A DNA stretch of 8,449 nucleotides from CAZMMV01 sp964637035 (GCA_964637035.1 CAZWTU010000070.1:1-8449); one strand, 5' to 3'. Shown: positions 1 to 6,324, numbered from the stretch's first letter. A program made the numbers and translations. The notes: generated by a model from the sequence alone, not told the origin.

Positions 1-591
1 TCTTCCAGCAGACACAATTCTTAGGGGAGCCCCTAATTCCTGCATTGATCTAATTTGTACAGGGGAAGTATGAGTTCTAAGCAAGATATCATCTGTTATG
101 TAAAAAGTATCAGATAAGTCTCTAGAAGGATGGTCTTCTGGTGAATTTAGAGCATTGAAATTGTTTTCTACTGTTTCTATTTCTGGACCATCAACTACTG
201 AGAAACCCATACTTATAAATAAATCCTCTAGTTCTTCTATTGTAGCTAAAAGGGGATGCCTATGTCCTAATATTTCTTCATCCCTTGAAACTGTTATATC
301 AATTTTTTCCTTACCCATTCTAATTTTCTTTATCTCTTCACTAAGATTATTCTTTTTTTCAGCTATACTTTTTTCTAAGCTATCTCTAATCTTATTTGCA
401 ACTTGACCAATTACAGGCCTATCTTCAGAACTTAATTTTCCCATATCCCTTAGAATAGAGGTTAATTCTCCCTTTTTACCTAGAAATCTAAGCCTCAATT
501 TTTCTATTTCTTCTAAATCCTTAGATTCCCTTATACTACTTAAGCCTACTTGTTTTATTTCATTAAGTTTCTCTATCATTTTTTCTTTCAT
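1..591 (-). CDS. pheS: Phenylalanyl-tRNA synthetase alpha subunit, N-terminal part (3' end outside window)
   Basis: PheS is the catalytic subunit of the cytoplasmic alpha2-beta2 PheRS, which charges tRNA-Phe. The window holds the first 197 codons; the family is about 340 residues long, so the C-terminal 40% lies beyond base 1. Residues 1-90 are charged and helical, fitting the N-terminal coiled coil that contacts tRNA. The class II catalytic domain starts near residue 108 with GHRHPL, followed by VDGPEIE (133-139), NFNALN, DHPSRD (153-158) and LLRTHTSPVQIR (170-181), the motif 2 region that binds ATP and amino acid. The ATG at 591 has a good ribosome site, AAAGGAG, seven bases upstream. pheT would be expected next, off the left edge. 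It appears to be transcribed from its own promoter at 665-693. The 105-base gap before it is too short for a T-box, which many Firmicute pheS genes carry. Confidence 0.97.
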   Translation of the reverse strand, partial: MKEKMIEKLNEIKQVGLSSIRESKDLEEIEKLRLRFLGKKGELTSILRDMGKLSSEDRPVIGQVANKIRDSLEKSIAEKKNNLSEEIKKIRMGKEKIDITVSRDEEILGHRHPLLATIEELEDLFISMGFSVVDGPEIETVENNFNALNSPEDHPSRDLSDTFYITDDILLRTHTSPVQIRSMQELGAPLRIVSAGR

Positions 592-622
592 TATTCTACT
601 CCTTTGCCTAGTATAAAAATAA

Positions 623-643
623 GACCTTTAGATAACAAAGGTC
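623..643 (-). terminator. Short hairpin with T-rich tail before pheS
   Basis: On the minus strand GACCTTT (643-637) pairs with AAAGGTC (629-623) around a seven-base loop and is followed by TTATTTTTAT. The stem is short, with three G-C pairs, so it is a weak intrinsic terminator at best. It lies downstream of the methyltransferase stop, so it could end the ktrB-ktrA-methyltransferase transcript. It also sits after the predicted pheS start site, so it would be in the pheS leader too. Confidence 0.5.
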
Positions 644-664
644 ATAACTTTCATTATTTATTCA

Positions 665-693
665 ATTATAGCATTTACAATTTTAAAATACAA
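665..693 (-). promoter_or_regulatory. Predicted sigma-A promoter for pheS
   Basis: On the minus strand TTGTAT (693-688) and a perfect TATAAT (670-665) are separated by exactly 17 bases. The -35 box starts just after the methyltransferase stop codon. Transcription would begin near 658, giving a leader of about 67 bases before the pheS ATG. The -35 match is only TTG, so confidence rests mainly on the -10 and the spacing. Confidence 0.6.
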
Positions 694-696
694 GAA

Positions 697-1491
697 TTAT
701 CCAATTCTCTGTTTCATAGCTTCATACATTATAATAGAAGCAGCTACTGCTGCATTTAATGACTCTGTTTTTCCTGACATAGGTATCTTGATAAGTTTAT
801 CAGATAAAGAAAATACTTCCTCACTTACCCCCTTAGATTCATTGCCTATTGATAGTAAGAAATTTCCATAAAAATCAACACTATGTATAGGAATACTGCC
901 ATCTAAAGCAGTTGAATATATACTTATGCCTTGGGATCTCAGCTTTACAACTTCCTCTATTCCCTTTGTGAAATACAAAGGAACCCTAAAAATTGAACCC
1001 ATAGTAGATCTTATAACTTTAGGATTATATGGATCTACAGAGCCTTCCCTAATTATTATTCCTCCCATACTAAAAGCATCTGCTGTCCTAATAATAGTTC
1101 CCATATTTCCAGGATCTTGTATGCCATCTAAAAATAGGAATGTTTTATTTTCTCCACTGTATATTTCCTCATTATCCTTAGAGACTATCTTTGAAACTCC
1201 CATTATCCCCTGGGGGTTTTCAGTATCTGAAATTTCTTTAAATATATTCATTGGTACATAAACTAAATTCTTAAACTGGTTTATTTTGGAAAATAAGGCT
1301 AAACCTTCCTCATTATCCAATAGGCAATCTGTGTATATAATATATTCAATAGAATAATTGTTAGCTATTACTTCATCAATTATCTTTATACCTTCTATTA
1401 AAAAAGACTTATGCTTTTCTCTGCCTTTTTTTCTATATAAGGATTTTATATTTTTTATTAGTTTGTTATTTATACTTCTTATTTGAATCAT
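697..1491 (-). CDS. TrmH/SpoU-family RNA 2'-O-ribose methyltransferase (YsgA/RlmP-like)
   Basis: A 264-residue SAM-dependent methyltransferase of the SPOUT (alpha/beta knot) class, expected to methylate a ribose 2'-OH in rRNA. Residues 1-95 form the N-terminal substrate-binding domain of this subfamily. The catalytic domain carries all three SpoU motifs: motif 1 DPGNMGTIIRTA (126-137, with N129 and R135), motif 2 IGNESKGV (215-222, with E218) and motif 3 IPMSGKTESLNAAVAAS (236-252, with S244 and N246), which forms the knot and binds SAM. Length and position directly upstream of pheS match Bacillus subtilis YsgA, which I recall as RlmP, a 23S rRNA Gm methyltransferase. The exact target base is inferred from family and synteny only. 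The ATG at 1491 lies inside the last codons of ktrA (26-base overlap) with GAGGAAG just upstream, so the two genes are probably translationally coupled in one operon. Confidence 0.93.
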   Translation of the reverse strand: MIQIRSINNKLIKNIKSLYRKKGREKHKSFLIEGIKIIDEVIANNYSIEYIIYTDCLLDNEEGLALFSKINQFKNLVYVPMNIFKEISDTENPQGIMGVSKIVSKDNEEIYSGENKTFLFLDGIQDPGNMGTIIRTADAFSMGGIIIREGSVDPYNPKVIRSTMGSIFRVPLYFTKGIEEVVKLRSQGISIYSTALDGSIPIHSVDFYGNFLLSIGNESKGVSEEVFSLSDKLIKIPMSGKTESLNAAVAASIIMYEAMKQRIG

Positions 1492-2149
1492 TTTCTTCCT
1501 CTACCTTTTTCTCTATTCTAGTTATGTCTTTGGTTTTTCCTATAACTACTAATATATCATTTTTTTCTATTATATCATCTCCACTTGGAGGAACTTTAAT
1601 TTCTTTTTCCTTTTTTATAACCATAACATTGATTCCATATCTAGAAGATAGTCTTAAGTCTGCTAAGCTTTTATTTTCCCACTCTCTTAGAGTTGTGATT
1701 TCTAGAATCCCATAATCTGGAGACAGTGCTATAAAATCCAATATATTAGAAGACACTAAATTATGTGCTACCCTCACTCCCATGTCTCTTTCTGGAAATA
1801 CTATTTTGTCTGCTCCAATCTTAGATAAAATTTTACCGTGAAGGTCTGATTGAGCCTTAGTAACTACCCTTTTTATTCCTAGTTCTTTAGCTATCAAAGT
1901 AGCCATAATTGAAGCTTCTAAATCTGAACCTATGGATACTATGGCTACATCAAAATTACTAAGCCCTAGGTCTTTTAAAACTGATTCATCCATTACATCT
2001 GCTTGTACTGCATGGGTAACTTGTTCAGATATATCTTGTATAATTTCCTCTGACTTATCTATTGCAAAAACTTCATTTCCCAAGTTGTGCAAAGTTGTAG
2101 CAACAGACTTCCCAAATCTTCCACATCCTATAACTACAAATGCTTTCAT
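1466..2149 (-). CDS. ktrA: Ktr/Trk potassium uptake regulatory subunit (RCK domain protein)
   Basis: A cytoplasmic regulatory subunit that assembles as an octameric ring under the KtrB membrane protein and gates K+ flux in response to nucleotides. Numbering from the chosen start (227 residues), the N-terminal RCK_N Rossmann domain shows GCGRFG (8-13) and the acidic residue D31 ending strand 2 (FAID), both used to bind NAD(H) or ATP/ADP. FPE at 118-120 is conserved in KtrA proteins, in which the Glu helps bind an activating divalent cation. RCK_C follows at about 132-213 and is the site where c-di-AMP binds in studied KtrA proteins. A single RCK_N/RCK_C copy and this length fit KtrA rather than the duplicated 458-residue TrkA of E. 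coli. I chose ATG at 2149, giving MKAFVVIG, because AAGGGG lies eight bases upstream. A GTG at 2158 would add three residues but overlaps that ribosome site. It is 14 bases after ktrB. Confidence 0.94.
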   Translation of the reverse strand: MKAFVVIGCGRFGKSVATTLHNLGNEVFAIDKSEEIIQDISEQVTHAVQADVMDESVLKDLGLSNFDVAIVSIGSDLEASIMATLIAKELGIKRVVTKAQSDLHGKILSKIGADKIVFPERDMGVRVAHNLVSSNILDFIALSPDYGILEITTLREWENKSLADLRLSSRYGINVMVIKKEKEIKVPPSGDDIIEKNDILVVIGKTKDITRIEKKVEEENDSNKKYK

Positions 2150-2163
2150 TAAAGACACCCCTT

Positions 2164-3507
2164 CTACCCTACTATAATATTTCCTTCTGCATATCTATAC
2201 TTTTGAGCCTTATTCTTTTGAGCAAATGCAAAAGCCATTGTTAAAGGACCAACCCTACCTGCATACATTGTCAATGTAATAATCATCTTGCCAATAGATG
2301 ATAAATCTGGAGTTATGCCTCTAGATAATCCAACCGTAGCAAATGCAGATGTGGTTTCAAATAAAACATCTAAAAATATAAATTCTTCTGTAATAGTTAA
2401 AATTGCAGCAACTACTATTATCAAAATCATACTTACCACAATTATTGCCAATGCCCTATTTATTATATCTTCGTTTATCCTCTTTTTATAAATAACTACA
2501 TCCCTATTACCTTTGATTATATTAATAGTAGTCAGAATAATGGTACCTATGGTTGTAGTTTTAACCCCCCCTGCAGTTGAACCAGGAGATCCACCAATAA
2601 ACATTAATATAATCATAAAAAAGCCAGTAGTATCTAAAATGCTAGCCATATCTACGGAATTAAAGCCTGCTGTCCTGGGAACCACAGATTGAAAAAGCGA
2701 TGCCAATATTTTATCTTTCCCGCTCATGTTTCCTATTGTATTAGGATTGTTAAATTCTATTATAAGAAATGATAACATTCCTATTACTAAAAGTATTGCT
2801 GTAATAGTTAAAACCATTTTAGTATGTATATTAAATTTTTTTAATCTTTTATTTTTTGTTATATCAATAAATACAGAAAAACCTATTCCTCCTAATATTA
2901 CTAATAAAGATATAACCAAGTTTATTGAGATATCACCTGCAAATCCAACCATGCTATTTCCTGTAATATCAAATCCTGCATTGCAAAAAGCTGATATGGA
3001 ATGAAATATTGAAAACCAAATTCCCTTTCCTAATCCATAAATAGGTATAAATCTAAAAGATAATAATATAGCCCCTATTGCCTCAATGGCAAAGGAGGAT
3101 AATAAAACATATATAGTTAACTTAACTAGACCCGACATAGATTGTTGGTTTAACTGTTCTTTTATAACTAACCTTTCTTTTAAGGTTATTCTTTTACCAA
3201 TTATTAATGCCCCAGCTGTTGCCATGGTCATTACTCCCAAGCCACCAATTTGTATAAGTATAAGTATTACTATCTTTCCAAACAAGGACCAAAATCCTGC
3301 AGTATTTACAACAACTAGGCCTGTGACACATACTGCAGAAGCAGATGTAAATAAGGCATCTACAATTCCTATGCTTTCGCCAGTCTGACTTGCTATTGGT
3401 AAGTTTAATAATATTGTACCAATTAATATTAGGCCACCGAATCCTAAGGTTAATACTCTTGGAGGATTTAATTCAAACTTACTAATTCTTTTCAGTATTC
3501 TGCCCAT
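2164..3507 (-). CDS. ktrB: Ktr/Trk potassium uptake membrane subunit (TrkH family)
   Basis: The ion-conducting membrane subunit of a K+ (possibly Na+-stimulated) uptake system, working with the KtrA ring encoded next to it. The 447-residue product has four tandem M1-P-M2 repeats. The four selectivity-filter segments are visible: CVTGL (around 60-64), FCNAGFD (174-180), PRTAGFN (277-283) and FATVGLS (389-395), each with its key glycine (63, 178, 281, 393). GGSPGSTAGGVKTTT (305-319) is the flexible intramembrane gate loop in the third repeat, and AGRVGPLT (416-423) is the conserved fourth-repeat helix motif. Length matches KtrB (about 445). Possible starts are TTG 3522, ATG 3513 and ATG 3507; only 3507 places GGGAGG at a normal seven-base distance, so I chose it. 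It has its own promoter, separated from rplT by a terminator. Confidence 0.95.
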   Translation of the reverse strand: MGRILKRISKFELNPPRVLTLGFGGLILIGTILLNLPIASQTGESIGIVDALFTSASAVCVTGLVVVNTAGFWSLFGKIVILILIQIGGLGVMTMATAGALIIGKRITLKERLVIKEQLNQQSMSGLVKLTIYVLLSSFAIEAIGAILLSFRFIPIYGLGKGIWFSIFHSISAFCNAGFDITGNSMVGFAGDISINLVISLLVILGGIGFSVFIDITKNKRLKKFNIHTKMVLTITAILLVIGMLSFLIIEFNNPNTIGNMSGKDKILASLFQSVVPRTAGFNSVDMASILDTTGFFMIILMFIGGSPGSTAGGVKTTTIGTIILTTINIIKGNRDVVIYKKRINEDIINRALAIIVVSMILIIVVAAILTITEEFIFLDVLFETTSAFATVGLSRGITPDLSSIGKMIITLTMYAGRVGPLTMAFAFAQKNKAQKYRYAEGNIIVG

Positions 3508-3538
3508 GCCCATGCCTCCCAATTATGTATCCAAAACT

Positions 3539-3567
3539 AGTATATCACAATTAAGTCTATGTATAAA
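3539..3567 (-). promoter_or_regulatory. Predicted promoter of the ktrB-ktrA-methyltransferase operon
   Basis: On the minus strand TTTATA (3567-3562) and TATACT (3544-3539) are 17 bases apart, and the -10 is preceded by TGA, an extended -10 (TGn) element. Initiation near 3532 would leave a leader of only about 25 bases before the ATG at 3507, too short for a riboswitch. It starts four bases beyond the rplT terminator, which supports an independent transcription unit. Confidence 0.65.
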
Positions 3568-3570
3568 TAA

Positions 3571-3605
3571 AAAAATAAAAGTTCCCATCTGGAACTTTTA
3601 TTTTT
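3571..3605 (-). terminator. Intrinsic terminator of the infC-rpmI-rplT operon
   Basis: Two perfectly complementary 15-base arms, 3591-3605 and 3571-3585, flank a five-base loop. Read on the minus strand, the core is AGTTCC..GGAACT followed by a long T-rich run. The upstream arm overlaps the rplT stop codon (3606-3604), so the terminator begins inside the gene end. Because the arms end in A and T tracts it could also act on the plus strand, but no plus-strand gene feeds it. Confidence 0.9.
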
Positions 3606-3954
3606 AGTTGCCTTTTGCTATTTCTACTAATTTTGTAAATCCATCTGCATCATGAATAGCCATTTCTGAAAGCATTTTTCTATTGATTTCGATATTTGCT
3701 TTTTTTAGTCCATCTATAAACTTGCTATAGCTCATTCCATTTAATCTAGCTGCTGCATTTATTCTTGTAATCCAAAGTTTTCTAAAATCCCTCTTTCTTG
3801 TCTTACGTCCTATATACGCATAATTAAGTGATTTCATCACTGCTTGATTTGCTGTTCTAAATAATTTAGATTTTGCTCCAAAATAACCTTTTGCTTGTTT
3901 CAATACTTTTTTATGTCTCTTTTTGGTATTTGTTCCTCTTTTTACTCTTGCCAT
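3604..3954 (-). CDS. rplT: 50S ribosomal protein L20 (bL20)
   Basis: A 116-residue basic ribosomal protein that binds 23S rRNA early and is essential for assembly of the large subunit. The N-terminal arm MARVKRGTNTKKRHKKVLK is the long extended, Arg/Lys-rich tail of the family. KGYFGAKSKLFRTA (22-35) and the L20 signature KRDFRKLWITRIN (54-66) are intact. The ATG at 3954 has AAGGAG eight bases upstream. It is third in the infC-rpmI-rplT operon, 37 bases after rpmI. L20 is the known autorepressor of this operon in Firmicutes, acting on the leader found here at 4736-4888. Confidence 0.98.
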   Translation of the reverse strand: MARVKRGTNTKKRHKKVLKQAKGYFGAKSKLFRTANQAVMKSLNYAYIGRKTRKRDFRKLWITRINAAARLNGMSYSKFIDGLKKANIEINRKMLSEMAIHDADGFTKLVEIAKGN

Positions 3955-3991
3955 CTTGTCTCACTCCTTGTATTCGAATTAAATTTTATAT

Positions 3992-4183
3992 TTATGGTAT
4001 CATTCTATCTATTCTTCTTTGGTCACCTTTACTAACCAATGATGATTTTCTTAAGTTTCTAACTCTTTTAGCTGATTTTTTACCAGTTAAATGACCTTTA
4101 TATGCTTTAAATCTTTTGATTTTTCCAGTTCCGGTTCTCTTAAATCTTTTTGCTGAACCCCTATGGGTTTTCATTTTTCCCAT
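3992..4183 (-). CDS. rpmI: 50S ribosomal protein L35 (bL35)
   Basis: A 63-residue, very basic large-subunit protein. The family signature KMKTHRGSAKRFKRT occupies residues 3-17, and the C-terminal half LTGKKSAKRVRNLRKS (32-47) is typical. The ATG at 4183 is preceded by GGGAGG at seven bases. It starts 16 bases after the infC stop codon, so it is probably co-transcribed and possibly coupled. A second ATG at 4188 is followed at once by TAA (ATGTAATG), a start-stop pair overlapping the true start region. It encodes nothing but may influence initiation. Confidence 0.98.
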   Translation of the reverse strand: MGKMKTHRGSAKRFKRTGTGKIKRFKAYKGHLTGKKSAKRVRNLRKSSLVSKGDQRRIDRMIP

Positions 4184-4199
4184 TACATTTCCTCCCTTA

Positions 4200-4712
4200 T
4201 TACTCTGATTTTTGTATCAAATGCATTGTCATGTTTCTTCCTTCTAGTCTAGGTCTTTTTTCAACTTCTCCAACTTCTTCAGTTAATTTTATAAAGTCAT
4301 CTAATACTTTTCTTCCCATCTGCGTATGACCCATTTCCCTACCTCTAAATCTAACAGATACTTTAACTTTATCACCAGATTTTAAAAATTGAATAGCCCT
4401 ATTAGCTTTTACATTTAGGTCATGAAATTCAATATTCGGTGTTAATCTAACTTCTTTTACATTAATAACTTTTTGTTTTTTTCTAGCTTCTTTTTCCTTT
4501 TTAGCTAGCTCATACTTATACTTACCATAATCCATGATTTTACATACTGGTGGTTTAGCCTTTGGAGCAATCTTTACTAAATCTAGTTTCTTTTCATCTG
4601 CAATCTCCAATGCTCTCCTTCCAGCTACTATCCCTAATTGTTCACCATCAACATCAATCAATCTTACTTCCCTATCCCTAATCTCTCCATTGATTTGAAG
4701 TTCTTTAATAAT
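4200..4712 (-). CDS. infC: Translation initiation factor IF-3, with AUU start codon
   Basis: IF3 binds the 30S subunit, checks the start codon and initiator tRNA, and keeps subunits apart. The 170-residue product has the IF3_N domain (about 5-73) opening LQINGEIRDREVRLID, the family signature KIMDYGKYKYELAK (58-71) leading into the basic interdomain helix, and the IF3_C domain with RFRGREMGHTQMG (121-133) and RPRLEGRNMTMHL (153-165). No ATG exists upstream of the conserved N-terminus. The codon at 4712-4710 is ATT, six bases after a near-perfect AGGAGGTG (4724-4717), and gives (M)IKELQIN, the usual clostridial beginning. A second ATT (4709-4707) is less well spaced. The TTG at 4661 would cut off conserved residues. 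AUU starts are the hallmark of infC and let IF3 repress its own translation. It is first in its operon, behind an L20-type leader. Confidence 0.96.
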   Translation of the reverse strand: MIKELQINGEIRDREVRLIDVDGEQLGIVAGRRALEIADEKKLDLVKIAPKAKPPVCKIMDYGKYKYELAKKEKEARKKQKVINVKEVRLTPNIEFHDLNVKANRAIQFLKSGDKVKVSVRFRGREMGHTQMGRKVLDDFIKLTEEVGEVEKRPRLEGRNMTMHLIQKSE

Positions 4713-4735
4713 CCAGCACCTCCTAATTATTTTTG

Positions 4736-4768
4736 AAAATATTAAAAGCGGGTATAAAATACCCGCTT
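4736..4768 (-). terminator. Attenuator terminator in the infC leader
   Basis: On the minus strand AAGCGGGTAT (4768-4759) pairs perfectly with ATACCCGCTT (4755-4746) around TTT, and is followed by TTAATATTTT. This is a strong G-C-cored intrinsic terminator located before the infC ribosome site, so it must be conditional. The 5' half of its stem can also pair with CCGCTT at 4856-4851 earlier in the leader. Confidence 0.88.
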
Positions 4769-4888
4769 GCTTCCATTAATAAACGTCTTATATATTATAT
4801 AAGACTGTTTAAACATTTGCTACCTTAAGAGCAAAGGGCTATAAGGTGAGAAGCGGAAACTTCTACTTTGCTTTAATATTAAGTTTAC
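4736..4888 (-). promoter_or_regulatory. L20-type leader (attenuator) of the infC operon
   Basis: The leader runs from the predicted start site to the terminator tail. In transcript order it contains AGCAAAG (4872-4866) pairing with CTTTGCT (4836-4830); inside this, a hairpin AGAAG/CTTCT (4864-4860, 4853-4849); and ACCTTA (4847-4842) complementary to TAAGGT (4827-4822), which crosses the first helix and makes a potential pseudoknot. Next comes a long hairpin, TAAAC plus GTCTTATAT (4811-4797) with ATATAAGAC plus GTTTA (4793-4780) and a single bulged A at 4806, then a terminator. Gram-positive infC-rpmI-rplT operons are known to carry an L20-binding leader (Rfam L20_leader) in which excess L20 favours termination. 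Position, order and terminator all fit. The identification is from architecture, not a covariance model. Confidence 0.85.
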
Positions 4889-4894
4889 CTTGTA

Positions 4895-4923
4895 AGTATA
4901 CACTAGGAAAATAATTTTGTCAA
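4895..4923 (-). promoter_or_regulatory. Strong sigma-A promoter of infC-rpmI-rplT
   Basis: A consensus TTGACA (4923-4918) and TATACT (4900-4895) are exactly 17 bases apart on the minus strand. The -35 begins four bases after the pepV stop codon. Initiation is expected near 4888, giving a leader of about 176 bases before the infC ATT. This is the best promoter in the window, as expected for a ribosomal protein operon. Confidence 0.88.
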
Positions 4924-4926
4924 ATT

Positions 4927-6324
4927 TTATTTTGCCAATTCGTATAAGGCATGGGCATATATTTTAGTTATCTGCATTAAATGATCTATTGAGATATATT
5001 CATCCTTTTGATGGGCTACATCTTTTTGTCCTGGGAACATGGGGCCAAAGGCTACTGCATTGTCCATTGCTCTTGCATAAGTACCTCCACCTATTGTAAT
5101 TGGCTCACTATCCATTTCTCCAGTTTCTTGTCTATATACCTCCATTAACTTTTGAACTAAAAAATTATCCTTAGCTACATATAAAGGCTTGGTTTCTTTT
5201 TTGCCTTCTATTAGTTCTATATTTGTATCCTTTAGGTTTTCCCTTATTCCATCGTATACTTTTTTAGCACTACTGTCTATTGGATATCTTATATTTATTG
5301 TTAAAGTTATTTCACCATCTTCTAGTTTAATCATTCCAGGGTTAAAGTTTAATTTTCCTGATTCTTTATCCTCAAACCCACATCCAATAGATTCACCATA
5401 ATGTTTAAATCCAATTCTTTCATTATATACATTAGCAAAACTACATATATCACATTTATTGTCCATTAATACAGCAAGGAAATCCATTAAATAAGATATG
5501 GCATTATCTCCCTTTTCTGGTGTGCTTCCATGGGCAGATACTCCCCTAGCTGTTACTGTCACAGTAGTATTATCTATATCAATAGTAATTGGGTAATCTT
5601 TGTCCTTCATATAATTCTCATATTTATTTTTGAAATCATTTATATCTTCCACTTCTAATATAGCAACTGTTTTATCGGGAACCATATTCGGTGCATTGCC
5701 ACCCTTTAAATCTTTTACGGTAATCCCACAACATCCAAAACTTTCTATCTTTTGAACTAAATCAAAAGCGATTATACCCTTTTCTCCATAAATAACTGGA
5801 AAGCTTGCATCTGGAGTAAAGGCCATTGTTGGAGGCTTTTCGTGTTCAAAGTAATAATTTATACCACCCCAACCTGTTTCTTCATTAGTTCCAAAAATTA
5901 TTCTTATTTTCCTACTAAGTTCTACTTCTGATTCTTTTAAAGCCTTCATAGCATAAAGTGCCGCTATGGCAGGTCCCTTATCATCTGTTGTTCCCCTTCC
6001 AAATATCTTTCCATCATGTATTTCTCCTGCATAAGGTGGATATGTCCATCCGTCTCCCTCGGGCACTACGTCTACATGAGCTAAAACGCCAACTATTTCT
6101 TCACCTTTTCCAAATTCTGCATGGCCTGCGTAATTATCAAAGTTCTTTACTGTAAAACCTAGTTTTTCCGATAATTCTAATGTATGATCTAGTGCTTTTC
6201 TAGGTCCTTCTCCAAAGGGCATACCATCTTTAGCTTCACCTTCTACACTTTTAATTTTGATTATGTCTTGAGTTGATTTGATGATTTCATCTTTGTAACC
6301 ATCAATTAAGTTAATAAAATCCAT
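4927..6324 (-). CDS. pepV: Dipeptidase PepV (M20 family zinc peptidase)
   Basis: A cytoplasmic dinuclear zinc aminopeptidase that splits dipeptides and some N-terminal residues of short peptides, completing peptide use. Numbering from the chosen start (465 residues), the expected active-site set is present: H83 and D85 in AHVDVVPEGDGW, bridging D115 in GRGTTDDKGP, catalytic E148 and ligand E149 in GTNEETGWG, ligand D172 in TPDASFP, H265 in VSAHGSTPEKG from the lid domain, and ligand H438 in DVAHQKDEY. These map one to one onto residues described for Lactobacillus PepV. Length is normal. ATG at 6324 stands eight bases from the AGGAG-type site; ATG at 6330 would be too close and adds only two residues. 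The lid region has a CDIC pair (C291, C294). It has its own promoter. No terminator follows it, so read-through enters the infC leader. Confidence 0.96.
   Translation of the reverse strand: MDFINLIDGYKDEIIKSTQDIIKIKSVEGEAKDGMPFGEGPRKALDHTLELSEKLGFTVKNFDNYAGHAEFGKGEEIVGVLAHVDVVPEGDGWTYPPYAGEIHDGKIFGRGTTDDKGPAIAALYAMKALKESEVELSRKIRIIFGTNEETGWGGINYYFEHEKPPTMAFTPDASFPVIYGEKGIIAFDLVQKIESFGCCGITVKDLKGGNAPNMVPDKTVAILEVEDINDFKNKYENYMKDKDYPITIDIDNTTVTVTARGVSAHGSTPEKGDNAISYLMDFLAVLMDNKCDICSFANVYNERIGFKHYGESIGCGFEDKESGKLNFNPGMIKLEDGEITLTINIRYPIDSSAKKVYDGIRENLKDTNIELIEGKKETKPLYVAKDNFLVQKLMEVYRQETGEMDSEPITIGGGTYARAMDNAVAFGPMFPGQKDVAHQKDEYISIDHLMQITKIYAHALYELAK

Noticed and set aside
155..406. Plus-strand open frame opposite pheS
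   Set aside because: It is low-complexity Ser/Phe-rich antisense of the clear pheS frame; no family resemblance.
610..638. Second promoter-like pair TTGTTA-17-TATACT on the minus strand before pheS
   Set aside because: Transcription would start near 603, inside the pheS ribosome site, so the mRNA would lose its AAAGGAG. The promoter at 665-693 is better placed.
628..654. Eight-codon open frame MKVMTFVI in the pheS leader, a possible phenylalanine leader peptide
   Set aside because: It has only one Phe codon and no ribosome site upstream, so it does not look like a Phe attenuation peptide.
2726..3388. Plus-strand open frames opposite ktrB
   Set aside because: They are antisense shadows of a well-supported membrane protein gene, with no ribosome site and no recognisable protein features.
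3508..3570. c-di-AMP (ydaO-type) riboswitch upstream of ktrB
   Set aside because: The space between the rplT terminator and ktrB is about 65 bases and is taken by the promoter; no riboswitch core or expression platform fits.
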